In this document: in pieces, positions 48,801 through 63,489 of the stretch | Layout: every line of letters begins with the position of its first letter | How positions within the stretch are numbered: position 1 is the stretch's first letter | Origin: Centropus unirufus | Taxonomy: Eukaryota; Chordata; Aves; Cuculiformes; Centropidae | Reading direction: 5' to 3' | Assembly (NCBI GenBank): GCA_013397695.1 | Contig: VYZI01000526.1 | Location: 249,143 to 313,142, forward strand | DNA: 64,000 nucleotides | Notes under the pieces: model-generated | Databases searched by the model: none | What the model saw: the letters and a program-made list of their open reading frames with translations, nothing else | What the model was told of the DNA's origin: nothing | Translations under genes and position numbers: made by a program

Positions 48801-50774
48801 GGATCCGTTTCCTCTTCACAGCGATCTTTGTTTAGCTTTGCCTTGTAACTCCATCTCTCGGCAGCTGCTTGTGCCCTCCTCGATGCTCGCTGCTGCGGTT
48901 TTTTGCTTCCTCCCACTCGTGGCTCCCCCAGGTTTCTCCAGCTCATCTCTCAGCATCCTCCCACCATTCATCCCGTCCTTCACGGCCAAAGGCGTGATCA
49001 CATCCCATGCAGCCTGAGCAGTTTCACCAGGTGTAGTGCCAGGGAAGTGCCTCCGGGGTAAAGGAAAAAAAAAAACTTTGTGTCTTTTTGGAGTGCCATC
49101 TGCTCTGGAAACTGCCCCACGGTGAAATGCAGGCGTGCTTCAGCTCATCTGGACCTGGGTGCCAGCCTTATTTGGGAGTGAAATGCAGGAGCTGGTGACA
49201 GCAGCCAGATTTAAGGGGAGGAAGATGTGTAGGGCAAGGTGCTACCACATATCAACCACATCCCCTTGTAGCCACCCTGCTGGGAAGCACAGCCTGAGAG
49301 TTCTTGGTGAGCATGGGGCCACTCCAGGACAAGAGAACGTTTTGGCTGTTCTTGTCACCCCAGGGGCTGAGGAATGGCCTTTTGGGTGGTATTGCCTCCC
49401 TGTGTCCAATCATCCCTGGAGACCGTGCTGAGTGCCTGAAGTCCAAGGAACAAGCTGGCTGCAGCACCAGTCTCTAGCTGTCCCCTTTGCCCATGGACTG
49501 GCAAAGCCCTACCAGCATGGGGGGAAGGTGTGGGAGCACACAAGGCTGTAGATACTGATTCCTGCTCCTGACTGAATGCTCAGGCTGTAACAGCATTCAT
49601 TAATGCCAAGTGCTTTGCTGAGAGAGAGGGAGACACGCTCCAACCCTGCTGGGCACTGGGGTTGGAGTCACACAACTCGACTGGAGAACTTGGAGACCCA
49701 TTTACCAAGGACTGGATCCAGCCCCACTCAAATTAGATGAGCATTTTTTTCAGGTTGTGTGCAGAGTGAGCAGTGGGAACCAGGACAGGGCTCTCCTCTT
49801 GCCTGACACCAGCTGCACAGCCAGACCTGCTCCATCACCACTGCTCTCACTGCTTTCGGCCAGATTCTGCTTGTGCATGCCCATAAAATGTGACAGATAC
49901 CCACACCCCTGCCATCACCCGCAGGAAGAGATAAAAAGACCAAGTAAAGCAGCAAGTAGTGCAGGAAACACCCTGATGACAATAACGAGGCATGGAGGAA
50001 GAGGAACAGAGCTCAGTAGAGCTAAACAGACCCGTGCTCAGAGCATCCCCAAACTGACCTCACGTACCTCTGCTTCCCGATTCAATTCAGTTTTATTTCA
50101 AAACCAGCCCCAGGAAGCCAGTTTGATTTCCTGAGATGCATCACTTGACAGAAAGTCATCTCCCTCCAGTGTTTTTGAGTCACACATTGCTACTCACCCA
50201 AAAGTAAGGGTAAGGGATTTACCATAATGTCCTGCCTGTCTTCCTGAGCTGCTTCAGAGGGAGGAAGGCTCTGCCATACTGTGCTGAGGGACCAAGGCTG
50301 CAGTTTTCTTTTTACTCCAGCTCATATTTGAAAGCCATCCAGAAAGCTACAGGTTTACAGTAACATTTGCATTGCGGGGTTTGAAGGCCAAATCTGGTAA
50401 GGATACAAATGCTGCACCAACAGCTCAGGCATTTTCTTGGCAGCCTGCAGCCAGCACCATGACAATGCACGCAATATGTAGTGACAGTAATAACAAAGCA
50501 CTTCGAGAAGTACAGTGTATGATCTGTATTTTCAAATAAGATGTATCCTGAACTCTTTGTCCTACTTGAACCTCCCAGCCCTGTGTGTCTGGTCCTGGGA
50601 ACAACCTTCCAGAGCATCCATAAAATAGTCTGTCCTTTTTTGTGCATGCTCTCATGTTCTTACAGTGACCTCCTCATCCAAAACTGTCCTCTACAGGGAC
50701 TGGTCAAATGTTTTCCATTTTCCATCAAAGCTCTTTTTAAGTAGAAAAATGCATTTTGGGGCTTTCTGCAGAAC

Positions 50775-50790
50775 TTTTTTTTTTTTTTTT
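50775..50790. repeat. Poly(T) run
   Basis: Sixteen uninterrupted T. It could be the poly(A) tail of a minus-strand retrocopy, but the neighbouring sequence shows no gene. Confidence 0.8.
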
Positions 50791-52735
50791 AGCACTATAG
50801 CACTAGGAAGGAAAAAGGAATCCTGAGATGCTAGAAAGTTTGCCTGAAATCTTAACATATCAGGATAAAAATCCATGGCTTTCAATTTATTCATTTTCCT
50901 TATTTTTAAATGAGAGTTGACTTTTTTGCGCTGGAGATCCACCCTAGTTTCAGGCTAATTCACTATCTATTGCCTGTCATACACCATAAGATGTCCACCA
51001 AGAGGTGAGAGCTGTGAATAAATGCAGTTCCTATCTTGCCATAATGAGAAGACACTGTAGCTGCTTGGCATGGTGGGCTCCATATGATGGATTGTTGTCA
51101 CAGCCTTGAGCCAACTGGCTTCACTGCAGCCACCATCAGCCTTTAAGAGGCTGGCTGCTCTCTTCTATGGCTTCTGCCTGACTTACCTGCCTGTCTTTGG
51201 TGAGGTTTTTGCTGCTTGTTGCACCATCTGTTTTGTACCATGCTATCCTGCGTGGTCTAGGATTAGTGGCAATGCCATTGCTGCTCAGGACAACGGGCAG
51301 TTTGGCTCAGCTCTGGTGCTGAACGAGCAGTTGGTCTGCAGGGAATTGCGGGTGGTATTTTTTTAGCTCCTCATCACAGAATGGGGATGCAGAGAGCATC
51401 ATCCTAGGGAAGGGATGGTCCTATGACTCCTCCAGCAGGTGCCACCTTAACTGAAGAGAGCACGGGTGCTTGGAGCACAGCTCTGGGAAGAGCAGGAAGT
51501 TGTCCCACAGGCTGATGGTCAACATTTAGCTGGAGGAGGGACAAAGCTAGAGCAATCTTGAAGGGCAAGTGTCAAATGAGGTGAGAGTATCCCCAAGAGT
51601 GCTAACGTAAAGAAAACAACCCCAGAGCAGTGCTGCACTGCTGGATTGTGCACTGCCTGCTCCAACAAGAAAAGCCACCCAAACAAAGGACCCTCCAGGA
51701 AGCTCCAAAGACCAAGGAGAAAAGCTGTCACTTCAGAAGGATATGACCTGCCTCTGACCTGAATGTTTTTACAGCCTGAACCTCATTTCCCTCAGAAGCT
51801 CATGCTGCCAGGGTCACCGCATCACCACAATAGCACTCTGATGTAGCACGAAGCCTCCTCACGTAAGAGCAGCTTCCCACTGCATTTCCCAGGCACTGAG
51901 CAATCTGTGTCACTTGATGTCATCAAGATTGCAAGGAAATGTCGAATGGCACAAGATATGCATGGAAAAAATGTGACAACCTGATTTTTTTCCAGACTTC
52001 CTCCCCCAAAATAAAGGCTTTAAATAAACTTTTGATCAAAAAAACCTGCAAAACATATTTCAACAGTTTGCTGGGCTCCCTAAGGAGAGCATGGATGTCT
52101 TAAGCCATCAAATAACAGCTTGCACTTGGAAATTCATGAGCAGAAGAGAAAGCAACAGGTAAAAGCAGCTTTTGTGACAAGCCACTCTTTTTGCTGTCAA
52201 AGGAAAGACACAATTTGCTGTTGATAAGGGAAGAGAGAGTGGGTGTCAGGATGTCTGAATGAATTACTCTGAATTCCGACCCATCTTGTTTTTATAGAAG
52301 TTGCTCATCCAGAAAGGCTCATCAACGAGCGAAACACAAGCTACACTCATTAGTGAACCCCCTCCAGGGTCACCTTGGCTTGCAGGCAGGGTTGAAGAGT
52401 TAAGCCTGGCGGTGGGGAGCGCCTCTCGACACTGGGACAGCGGGGACGTGCTACTGGCACGGTAGCTCGGTATGGGGCTGACGTGCCAGCAGGGCAGAGC
52501 ACACTCAAAACACTGTTTACTTTGAGCTGGAGCTATTTTTAGCTTCAGTAATCTGTGCAGAGGTGATAAAGATTTTCATTGCAAAGCGAGTGGCTGGGCT
52601 TTGCTTCTGGGCAATTTCACTCCACCAGCTTCCCCCTTCCTAGACACTACTCTTATCTTCTCTGTCTGCTGAGCCAAACACCTACAAAGGTTTGTCCCAG
52701 TGAGATAGGTTGGAGTCAGCCCAAGCTTAGTTTTA

Positions 52736-52775
52736 GTTTTTTGGGGTTTTTTTTGTTTGTTTGGTTTTTTTTTTT
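52736..52775. repeat. T/G-rich low-complexity tract
   Basis: TTTTTTGGGG, then TTTGTTTGTTTGG and a run of T. The texture is the same as at 10218-10330. Confidence 0.8.
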
Positions 52776-55700
52776 ACTTTTTCCCTAGGGAATGTATTTG
52801 GTTTGGAAAATAAATTAACTTTTTAGTCGTTTCTGAGGTCTGATTCAAAGCCTTTGCTGAAAGCCCACTGTGGGCAAGCACCCTCTAATCCTTCATTTCT
52901 GCAAAATTCCTTCTGTCTTGCAAAATAAGGCACTTGATTATTGCCTCTTCGCAGCTGCAATAAACATAAGCAGATCTCAAACTCCAATCTCATGGCAAGC
53001 CAGATTTGGCAGTTAGTGACAACGCTGCCTTATGCCACTTTTTACCCTGAGGGTCCCATTGCCCATTATAAACTCCCTTATAGACGCTATATAAGAAGCA
53101 CTTTACCTGCTGCTGATAGGAGAAAGCCTGGCAGCTGGCTAGAAGCACAAAGACTACAAAACAAGCAGAAATGCTGCTTGGTAAGGGATTTGTTTGTCTA
53201 TAGAAATCCAGAAACTTCTTCAGTGTAAACCCACAAAGGTCACACATCCAGCACATGCTTCACCAGAAAATCATCCCCCTGGCAAAAAAGCTTTCTTGTT
53301 TGGGCTACAGGGTGAATAGCAACATCTCTGTCAACTCAGGGATGTATTTGGGGCAGCAGGGAGGAAAATATACAAGTATTAAATAAATAGGGTAATTCTG
53401 TTTGCTAAGAAGAGTCAGATATACAAAAAGAGCTAAAAATGATTGTCAGGATGAGGAGGTGGAACAGGAGAGGTATTGCTTAAGCTGATCGTGACCAACT
53501 GCTTGGGCATCGTGGCAGGGAAGCAGGAGATCCTCCCGTGTCTGCCCACAGGTACTTCTTCCCTTTGTCCCTCTGTTTCTGCTAGATGGAGTAGCTAGAG
53601 GAAAAGAAGTAACAGGCTGGCTTAGCAGTTGTGCTTCTCACTTTTGGAGAGCAAAGGGTAACACTAATAAATGTGAAGAAAACAGTTGTTTCTATGAGTT
53701 TGTAATATATGCCACCCACCACGGTGGTTTTTCCATCATGGTTATGGTTTTTCCCCAGTGTTTGGCAGCCAGAGAAGGATTCCTGTTGCAGATGTGCAGA
53801 AGCTATGTAAATATTTTAATCTTGACTTGTGCTCTCAGCTAAATGGGCTTTCAATGTGATTTTATCCCATGGACTCCGAAAGGAGTACTCCTTGAGAGGG
53901 ATCAACCTCAGGTTATTAATTCTCTGTGTTGAGTCAAAGGACTGCAAACTGCCTGCCTAAGGTGAAGAAAAATTCAGCCTGACCTTCTGGTATGATTCCC
54001 TGCTTTCTCTGTTGGCTCATTAGGAGTATCCATGTAACTAAATTCCATTCTGTGAAGCAGCTGGCCACTGGCAGCCAGGGTAAGTTCAGCAAGACTCTTC
54101 CTGTGTCCTGTGCTACCCAGTGCCCTTAGATACGGTGCCGTTTATCTATTCTAGTTGTTCCCAAGGCCAGAAAGACTAAGATAGGGGAGGTCTGAGAGTA
54201 GCAGGAGCTCAGGGTGCTCCATGGAAGGGCTCCATGTTCTGGCCAGGGAACAGAATATTCTGTTTGTGCTGACGGTGTACAAGAAATAAAACCAGGGTTC
54301 GCCTGGTGACCTGGGAGCATCTCACCCACGCATTGCATACAGCTGTCTGCTCCCAGCACTGTACTGGGAATCTGCCCTAGGTTTCAGGGGTTGTCCAGAT
54401 GTGCTGACACAGGGAGGTGTAAGCAAAGGTGATGGGGTCACACTGCTTTTCAGCTGGGCAATGCCACCTCAGGGTGGACATAAGGGCTGGTAAAACCCTG
54501 TTGTTCCTTACTGACTGTGGGCAGAGTAAGGTGCTGGCTCCTGGGAGAAATGCGTGATACTGGGGGACACTGGATTTGCCAGGAGGCAGAGCCATCAATT
54601 CTCAAGTGATCCTGGTGGATCCCAGTATCTCAGACTGAGGTCCCATGCTCCATCCCTGCTGTAGTAGTAGATGTAGTCCCAGCCTCAGGAAGCTTTAAAA
54701 AGCCAAGACAGACAAAAAAGAGAAGGGGACTCATCTCCTTTTGGCAGTTGACTAGTGGAAGGACAGAAGGCTAAATGACCACTACAGAGAAAGATTATCA
54801 CCCAGCCCAGAACATTAACCTTGTCTGTGCTCTTACTGCAGCTCTTCCATGTCTGTCACAGATGGACAGCCTGAGGCTGTGGCAGGTCCATGCCAACAGA
54901 CCTTCCTCACCCAGTGAGGGCCAATCTCACTCCCCACTGCTCTTGAGAGGTTTTTTATTTATCGCTTTCTGTGTCATCACTATTCTCTTATGGCTACTTC
55001 ATCATTTCCAGTTTCTGAAGGGTTCCACTTACTCCCTTAATTCACTGTTGTCTGTTTCAGGTTCTTGCTTTCTCCCAAAGCTGGGCTGGCAGGGTTTTTT
55101 TTTTTGACAGGTGTAAGATGTTCACTTTTATGCAAGATTAGAGCTTTTTGGACACAGAATTTCATGTTTTCATATAGATCGCAGTTATCACTCACTTTTG
55201 TGGATTAAATAATTTCTTTTTATAACATCTCTCAAGCAATTATTTTCAACTTTGGAAAACCCGGCCTGATAAAGCATGAAGTATCTTTATTCAGATTCTC
55301 CATCACAAGAATAATCTAGAAATGGTGCGTAAATAGACATCAGTTTCCTTGAGCTAGAAATAAAAACTTTAGCTCCATATGATCCTGAGTTAGATGTCTT
55401 ATAAGAAGGTCTTGCAGAAGACCCTTTACATCCAGCCATCCAGCCTGTCCTCAGTCAGAAACTTCCAGTCATATTTGATCTAAATGTCTGGGTTTGGATT
55501 CCTTGCCCTCTAATACTGAGCAAAATGTAAATGCCAATTGCAGTCCAAAACACTCTTTGCCCAAATTCCTCTGCTGTCCAATAGCTCTTCCCTGCATGCA
55601 AAGGTGGCAACAGTATTTGCGACCTGCCATGTATGCTGCAAGCCATTGGTGCAACAGTCATGCCATTCTTTCTATATGGACCGATATATCTCTATATTTC

Positions 55701-57686
55701 AATGTATTTCTATATGTTGGTTGTCCAGCAAAGGCGTGTTTGAGGGAGCAACCTATACAACAAGGTAAATATCTGTGAAATGGCCCACCCTAGAGATGGG
55801 CGCTCTGCAAGCTGCCCATCTGCACCTGGCTGTAGCTGCTGGGGCCTGGCTGGCAGACGGAGCTGCTAAGCAAGGGGACACGGTACTGAGCAGGAGCTTG
55901 CCCTGCAGAATTGCTACCCCAAACGGCCCCTGCTCTCTCCATTGCTATGGCAACAGGGACATCTCCCTGTTTGGACAAGAGGTGTGTGCTCCACAGCCTG
56001 CTTTCTCACAGAAATGAGGGCTCAACCTGAGCAACCAGAAGGGAAAATTCTCTTTATTTTAACTAAGAGGTCCTTTTAGTTACTATTTATGCAAGTCTCC
56101 AGGCACTGTACCATATAATTAATAACACAATTATATCTCTTCAAGGACGAGCTGAACAAGAATGTAGCCATTTGGGCACCCAGAAGCATTCCTTTATGCC
56201 TCTTCATAGCTTTGGGAAGTTCATCCTTGTCCCTCCATCAGCTCCACCAAACAAAGGACTTCTGTGCTGAAGGCAGAAGGTCTCCAGCTTTTCAATATCT
56301 AAACCAATTTGGGAAGTAAGTCTGCTCTCTTAGTCTGTTGGCTAACAAGAAATAGTGAGAAACTGAGAACTAGGTTTAATGGAAGAACAATTCCCTCTTC
56401 CCCCTCTTTATTTGCACGAAGGGGAGAAAAAGACTTGTTGATTTTCCTGGTTTATTAGATAAATTTAAGATGCAAACTCAGAGAAACCTCACTGACTGGA
56501 TATTGAAATGTGGATGCTGGTGGGAGGAAAGTGTGATCTCACCTGCAAAGCAATTACTCATACGGAGTAAAACACTACATGATAGGGATCTTTCCCCAGG
56601 TATTAATACAGAGGAGCTTTTGTGCTATGAATTCCATCCTCATTTGATGCATAGCATCTTCCTCATGTAAGCAGGCCATTTTGGCAAGGCTTACAGAATA
56701 TTTACTGCTACTTGGTCAATGCTGCTTCAAACTGGGATGCCACCATGGTCCAAACAATTGAGCTGTGCCCGCTGGCCGTGGATCCAGCCCAGAGAGAGCC
56801 AGGAGCTGACACTGGCACTGTCCGTGATGGTATCCAAACAAGCTAAGCTCAGGAAGCTGTTAGGAGTCATCTTTCATCATTCTGCTTTTCAGTTGGGTTC
56901 ATTTAGTTCCAAGCTGGGTAATTACAGCCTCATTATTTGTTCTTTTTCAATGAAGACAAGACTGCAAGCCAGACAGAATAATCCCTCCTGTTACCATTGC
57001 CAAGATATGATAGCGCATCTACGCCATAAAGAATGTGTAATAATAATAAAACTGTACCAGTTTTATTAACAGTAAATAATGGCTCTTCAGTCAGGCAACA
57101 TCTTAACAACACCTGGTGCCTACCCATAAATTGCTAACTAAATTTCAACCCCTATAGACAGATAATTGAGTCGATTACCAATGCCCAGTGTGCTCCTCAT
57201 TGACCAGCAATGCATCAGGTTTTGCACTCTGTTTTTCTTCACTGAAATTGGTATCCAGCTCCAATCAGACTTTCATTCTAAAATGACAAAAACTCATCTG
57301 AAAATAAGACATCCATGTGCCTGTGACAGCAAACAGAGGCCAGGACTCCGGGAGTGAGATATCAGAGAGCACTTCATCCCATCTGCCCATCTTCACTGGC
57401 TCAGAGAGAACACTCAGTAACCACGCTGGATTGTGCACTCCCCTTGTGGGCAGCTTCAAGGCAGGGAGGTGAAACCCATCCAGGCAGGAAAGGAGAAGAG
57501 GCATCTCATTTACACTGCTGTATCTCCCCAGAGGCCCCGTGTTCTTGCTCTTTCTCAACCCAGAAACCACTGCTAGCACAGTGAAATTTTCTGACACACA
57601 CATGGGCAGCAGGGAGTCTGTTTCTGCTTTGCTTTAATGGCTCTCTCATTAAATTGTTTGGGGATTGTAATGATATTAAATACATA

Positions 57687-57757
57687 NNNNNNNNNNNNNN
57701 NNNNNNNNNNNNNNNNNNNNNNNNNNNNNNNNNNNNNNNNNNNNNNNNNNNNNNNNN
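57687..57757. other. Assembly gap (71 N)
   Basis: A run of N. The open frames reported across it on both strands are artefacts of reading through unknown bases. Confidence 0.99.
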
Positions 57758-60700
57758 TGGAAAAAAAAACAGCTTTCAAAAGAAAATATCCACAGGAACT
57801 GCTTTGCTGGCCTGACAAGGCACTGGGTTTTGCCCAGGTCCCTAAAACCATAGTAGATTTATACTAAAACATATTTTAATCAAAAATTGTAAGCTACAGA
57901 GTCTGAAGAGGCCCTTCTGCCATCATCTCACAAAGACAGCAACTCCAGAACTGAACTGAACCTTTTATTAGGGGAAAATCACTCTGCTTCTGCCATGGAA
58001 ACACCTGTGCAGGTCAAGCTTAGCAAGGTCCCATGGACATTCCTAGTTTTGCAGTTCCATGGCACCCTCAGAGTACGTCTTAAACGTTTGTGTGTGTGCA
58101 TTTGTAGTAAAGGCTCAGTGCTCTCCAGCATGTTCTGCAGCAGGAATCTGGTCTGTAAAGTCCCCTGATAAACCAGCACTCGGCCCTCAGTTCCGTTCCA
58201 GACCTAAGCTTGTGGCTGTTTCTGCCCTCGGTGCACATGGATGCAGTGAATGTTAAGTCTTGTCAGCTGCTGGCTGCACTGCCTTCTGCAAACCACTTGA
58301 TTTAGTGTCTCAGGCAACAACGCTACTGAACTGAATGATGGGACTAGAGATGATATTGTACTATTGAACTCCCCATGGGTACTTTTTTTCTAAATCATCT
58401 AGGATGGGAAAAGCATTTATATAAAGAAGAATGCTGTGACTCACCCTCCAGTGCCATGGGGGTTCACAGCAACCAGAAAAGAGTTAACAGCTCAACCACA
58501 GCCACCTCCCAGTAGTATTTTGGAGTTTCTAAATACAGAGTTCCTTTCCGTTCTGGATGCCCGTTTTTATTATCTTAGAAGTATTTCTGGAACTCTTGGC
58601 CAGCTTTAAACAAACAAACAGGGAGAAATATTTGTGAAGATAACGTGGTTGAGAGTGCTTGGTGAATGAGTCTTCATAAAATGAAGAATTTTGTTTTTTG
58701 ACTTCATTTCTTTAAAGCTTGTGAGCAGAAGCAAAAATTACTCCAGAGACATTAAATCACACAACCATCCCAGCTACTGGCTTTGGAATAATAATCACTC
58801 AACTTAGCAAATATCAAACGTGGGAAGGGATTTATCAGACGCATCTACTTGATCATGTGAACTCCTTCCTCAAGGAGAAGCAGTCTCTCTGCTGGAGACA
58901 CAAAAGGAAGGAACTGTTTTCCCTCCTTTAAAAAAATAAAACATAAGCAACCGTAACATGCTGAATGCTTCCTGGCACAAGTGCAAAAATGCAATATCTA
59001 AAATGTTAGCTGGTACGTTGGGACTATTTACGTGATCTGAAGATTTATGAGAAAAAAAGTGTTTCACTGCTTTCAGAACATCTTGGACAGCAGTAACACC
59101 AGTGTGGTGGACAGTGGGAAAAAAGGGAAAAAAGAAATCTCCAGTTAAAAGAAATGACCATGGCCAGTACGATCCTGTATTGCTCTTTTTAGTACAAACA
59201 AAAATGGGTCAGGCGCTCCTCTGATTTTAAGATGTGTGGGAAGGTGAATAAACAGAGCCTGCCACAACTCTGGGATGTGCTGGTTTTCTCTCTTTACGTA
59301 TTGACTCCTGTAGTACTGTGGCTCACCTAAAGCCACACAACTCATCACTGTTCAAGGCAGGATTAAATCCAGAAATTCCTGAGTTTTTCCTGCAAGTATT
59401 GTTTCACTAGAAGCTGTTCTGCTGCAGTGATCGCTGATACAAGAAGGCTGGCCAGCTGGATTTCAGTGCTGCCTCTCATGGGAGAGATGGGGTCACAGGG
59501 ACTGGGGAAATAAATCCTGGCTTAATAAAAAAAAATACATCAGGCAAGGAAAAATCATGAAAACATTCAAAACAATAAGGTCAGCAACATTTGTAAGCGC
59601 ACTTGGACAATGCTCTAGTAGAAGATTGGTTTGATTTGTGGTTACCACTCTTGAAGTGGCTAATTAAAAGCAGGAACCTTGAGAACCTGTACACACAGCC
59701 TGAGGTGCTCTAGGGTCAAACCCAAGCTTAGATTAACATTGCGAGGTGGAGCAGGGGCCGGTGCCTGGCTCTGTTCTGCTGCTGTCTCGCCCTGGGGGAA
59801 AGCTGCCAAGCTTCAGCAATGTGTCTGGTTGCAAGGCTCCTCCTGGGACCATTACTGCCAGTTCATGGCAGAGCAGGGCTAAGGCTGCCCCAGCAGGGCC
59901 AGCCCCTTCTGGTCAGACCCTACTCCCCGAAGGGCCCTTTCTGAGCAATCCATGCTGTCTGCAGGGGTACCATGCCCATCTATCACAAGAGGCCACCTTT
60001 CACTCCCTCATCCTTGTACCAGCCATCTGCTGCCAGTGCCTTCCAGGGGTCATGCACAGATGTCACTGCTGATCTTTTGTACAGCAATATTCCCCCAGCA
60101 TATCTCTGAGTTTTGTTGGGTCAGGGTTTTTTTTTTAATATAAGCTTTTACTTAATGTTATTTAAATACTTTTCAATGTGTTTCAGTTTCACTAATGCTT
60201 CCATAAGTAATGAGATGAAACAGCTTGGTAATACCATTCCAGGGTATTGGATAAAGGTGAACATTTCTTGCCATCTGTTTTACCAATAACCCAAACTAAT
60301 GCAATTTCCAGACCATGATCTAAAGTGAACTGGAGTCAGCGAAAAGGTCTCTAGTGACATATAAGGGCTTTGAGGAGATTGAACAAAGGTGTCCTATAAA
60401 ATGAATTTCTGGCCAAACAAAACTGCAAAGGCACAAAGATTACAATTCCTCTAAAACAGCTATGACTCATCCAGCTGCATAGTCACTTGGGGTGAAAAAG
60501 AAAACAGTTACTCAATCTCTCAGGGATTTAGACACAGAAGAATATATTATGCAAGTTTTAGCAGCGTTACTAATGGCCTAGAAGCTCAGAGCTCTACTAT
60601 GACTCTCACTCAGCTCAGCAGATCACAAATAAGATGACTCACGTACCCATGAGATGATAGGAAAAGAGAGTCTGAGGAGTGCAGAGGCAGGTGCTACTGC

Positions 60701-63489
60701 AGTCACAGAGCATGCAGTCAAGGGAAGATGAGAATTATAAAATCGCGAGCGAAGGACTGTGGAGAAAAGCAGCTCGCATATCTGAAGACTGAAGGGTGTG
60801 GATGAGATTGACTTTTCTTGATCTCACATTGCGTTTGTGAGCGTGAAGTCAGCCTGTGTGTGGGGAAGAGCCATGAGGCTGGTACCGGCCACCTGGGGAG
60901 CCACAGCAGGCAGCTCGCCTTGGCCTTTCCCTCTTAGCAGGGAGAGCCCCGATACCCACAACACACAAGGAGACTGGAGCCAGGGCAGACAGCACATGTT
61001 TGCCTTCGCCTTAGTGGTGAGAGTCCCTGTATCTGCAGCACGTGATTAGGTTAACCCTCGGTTAAAGTCACCAGGGAGCTCCATAAACTTGATGATTTTT
61101 AAACCTGGGGCAGCTTTCTCCCCTGCTGGAACATCATGGCTTTGTAGAAGCCATTAACTCTGACCATTTAAAGGCTTAATTAAACCCGGTGGTGACTCCA
61201 GCCATAGCAGTGTTTTGCCTGTTGCATAATGACTCTCTTCCTCACGGATGGGGACTTTGACAGCTGTTCTCAAAGCAGCGTTTGAAATCTGGATGGTGGA
61301 ACAAAGCTCAGCCCAAAACCTCAACAAAACAGCTGGAAAAGCAGTTGTCCCTGAAGAAAAATCTGTAATTCTTAATGCTCTGAAGATCTACTCAAATCAC
61401 AGTTATAAAAATACTATTGAAAGCCAAACCCTTTGCAAAGCCCAATGATTAGGAGAGTTGTTACAGAAAGTTGCTGCCAATACCTCAAACTTTGGAAGTT
61501 TATCCAAGTAGAGGAAGGTGTTCACACCTGCATGTGGCTGAAGGCAACACTGCTGTAGGAACATAGGCCATGTATGACTTGTTACCTTTTTCTGCTGGTT
61601 TGACTAAGCCATTCCAATTTCTAATTCCCTTCACCTGACTGAGATTCTGGGTGGTCGAAGGATTATTCAATTATAGCCTGAACATGGGATTTATTGCCTG
61701 CAAAAATATAGCCCATGCAGAGCAGGGCCCCCAAATATTCTGGGGAGTATCAGGAAAAGTTCTGCATTTCTGCCGTCATGACAGGGAGACCCTTGAGATT
61801 AACAAGAATAGCACTAACGCACAAGCTTGAGTGACATTTTTTTATGAGCTCAGTTGCACAAAGCACTGCAGAGAACTACTTTCAAATGAGTATATCTGAC
61901 ACATTTCCTTTAAACATTACCTAATGCCAAGGGTTTTATTCTAGGCATTTTAACTAACTTATAGATATGTAGAGGATGCAAGGCACAGACACATAAGGGA
62001 TGCACCAGCTCGTTCTGCTGTCAGAACTGATTAACATACCAGAGCAGGGTATTTTTGTACAAACTAGGATAACCTCCTGCCATATCCTGTCTTGTTCCCA
62101 TAGCTGGCAGTCACTAGGCTGACTTCATCCTTATCTCCTGTTAAACATGTGTGGCTTGAGGTGATGTTACGCAGAATCAGAGGAGGCTTATGCTGGGAAG
62201 TAAAACGAGCACTGGGAAATCTCTTGTTACGTGGACAGTGGAAGGGAAAAGCTTTTTATCTGTATCCTTTGTCTTTCCCTAGCACAATCCAGAGGGTGAT
62301 CCCACAGTACTTAACAAAACTATTAGTTTTACAAATTTCCTGTGAAGAAAACATCTCCAACTCAGGATTTAGCTGAGTTTCATCACTGCATAAGTAACAG
62401 ACCTAGGAAATTGTTCACCCCAGATAACTGGAAAGAGAACGTAGAATTTTGGATTCTGCCTTTATCCTGCAAACATTTGTGTGAGCAGAGAGGGAAGTAG
62501 CAGGAATGTGGCAAAAGCCGTCTTACTGATCCAGCTGCTGCACCCAAAAGGGCAATAAAAATATGATCATAATAAAGGCTCCTACATTCTCTGAAGGAAG
62601 CAGTTTCAAAGGTGGTGTGATCGCGTTCTGAAAGAAGCCTGTGTGTCTTCATGAATGAGGCTGATTACAGGAGGGATGACACTGTGATACTGTTATCATA
62701 ATGTTCGTATAATCTGTGTTAAAGCTGCTGTGGGAAATAAGTGGCTGATGCTCTGGTTGGGGTTCTTTTGTCATTTCTTGACAATGTTAGGTGGTAATAA
62801 AGCTGTCATTCTGAGTATTTGCCCCTCTATGTGATGGAAGCAGGTTTTCCAGGAAGGGATTGTGTGAAGGAAAGAAGAGTCTGACTCAGTGGGAAGCAAG
62901 GCACAAATCGCTGAGATTGCTACAGCCAGAATATATCCTATAACTCAAACTGGTCAGCTCTGATCCCGCCCTCTGACATATTGCAACACTAATGGACAAT
63001 TAAATAGCTCTAGTCCACTTTCCTAAACTTGTGTGTGAACTCTTGTCACCTTCTTACTGCAGTTATATCCTCACAGCTTCTCACCTGCTTCGTTTGCTCC
63101 CAGATTTCAGCTGTTTCTCCGATTCCTCCATGCAGTCTGCTGGTAATCCAAAACCAGAGAGGCCCCCACACTCCGGGCACCAGAACAACGTCTCTTTTCA
63201 CATGGCTCCTCCACCTCTTCATCCATTTTAAAGGAGTAAAACTCTGGTTTGTGCAGCTCTGCACCTTCAGACTATGAACTGAGCCTTGTGTGAACCCCTA
63301 CAGAAGCATCTCCTTAGAAATCCCACCCAGAAAGGCTCCTGAGTCTCCTCACATCCTCCTGGAGCCCCGTCACCACACTTTATGGACCAAAACTCACAGT
63401 CACCACTCAGTACTTAGCAAAGCATGCAGAAAAATAAAGGGGCAGCACATGGTGTGAGTTCTAAAGCAGGAGTGCTCGCATCCATCTGT

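Larger units (their letters stand above)
48801..63489. other. Intergenic (or distal PKIG 5') region, no gene recognised
   Basis: About 14.7 kb of AT-richer DNA with short, overlapping open frames only. SERINC3, head to head with PKIG in mammals, would be expected on the plus strand further right; none of its membrane-spanning exons are seen. Contents are poly(T) at 50775-50790, a T/G-rich tract at 52736-52775, a small gap at 57687 and unique sequence. Confidence 0.6.

Noticed and set aside
51106..51366. An 86-codon frame rich in hydrophobic and cysteine residues.
   Set aside because: No recognised family, no splice pattern, and the length is common by chance.
57573..57867. Open frames spanning the N gap on both strands.
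   Set aside because: They are open only because unknown bases are read as X.
48801..63489. SERINC3 or another coding gene right of PKIG.
   Set aside because: No multi-pass membrane exons or other recognisable coding segments; the open frames are short and overlap.
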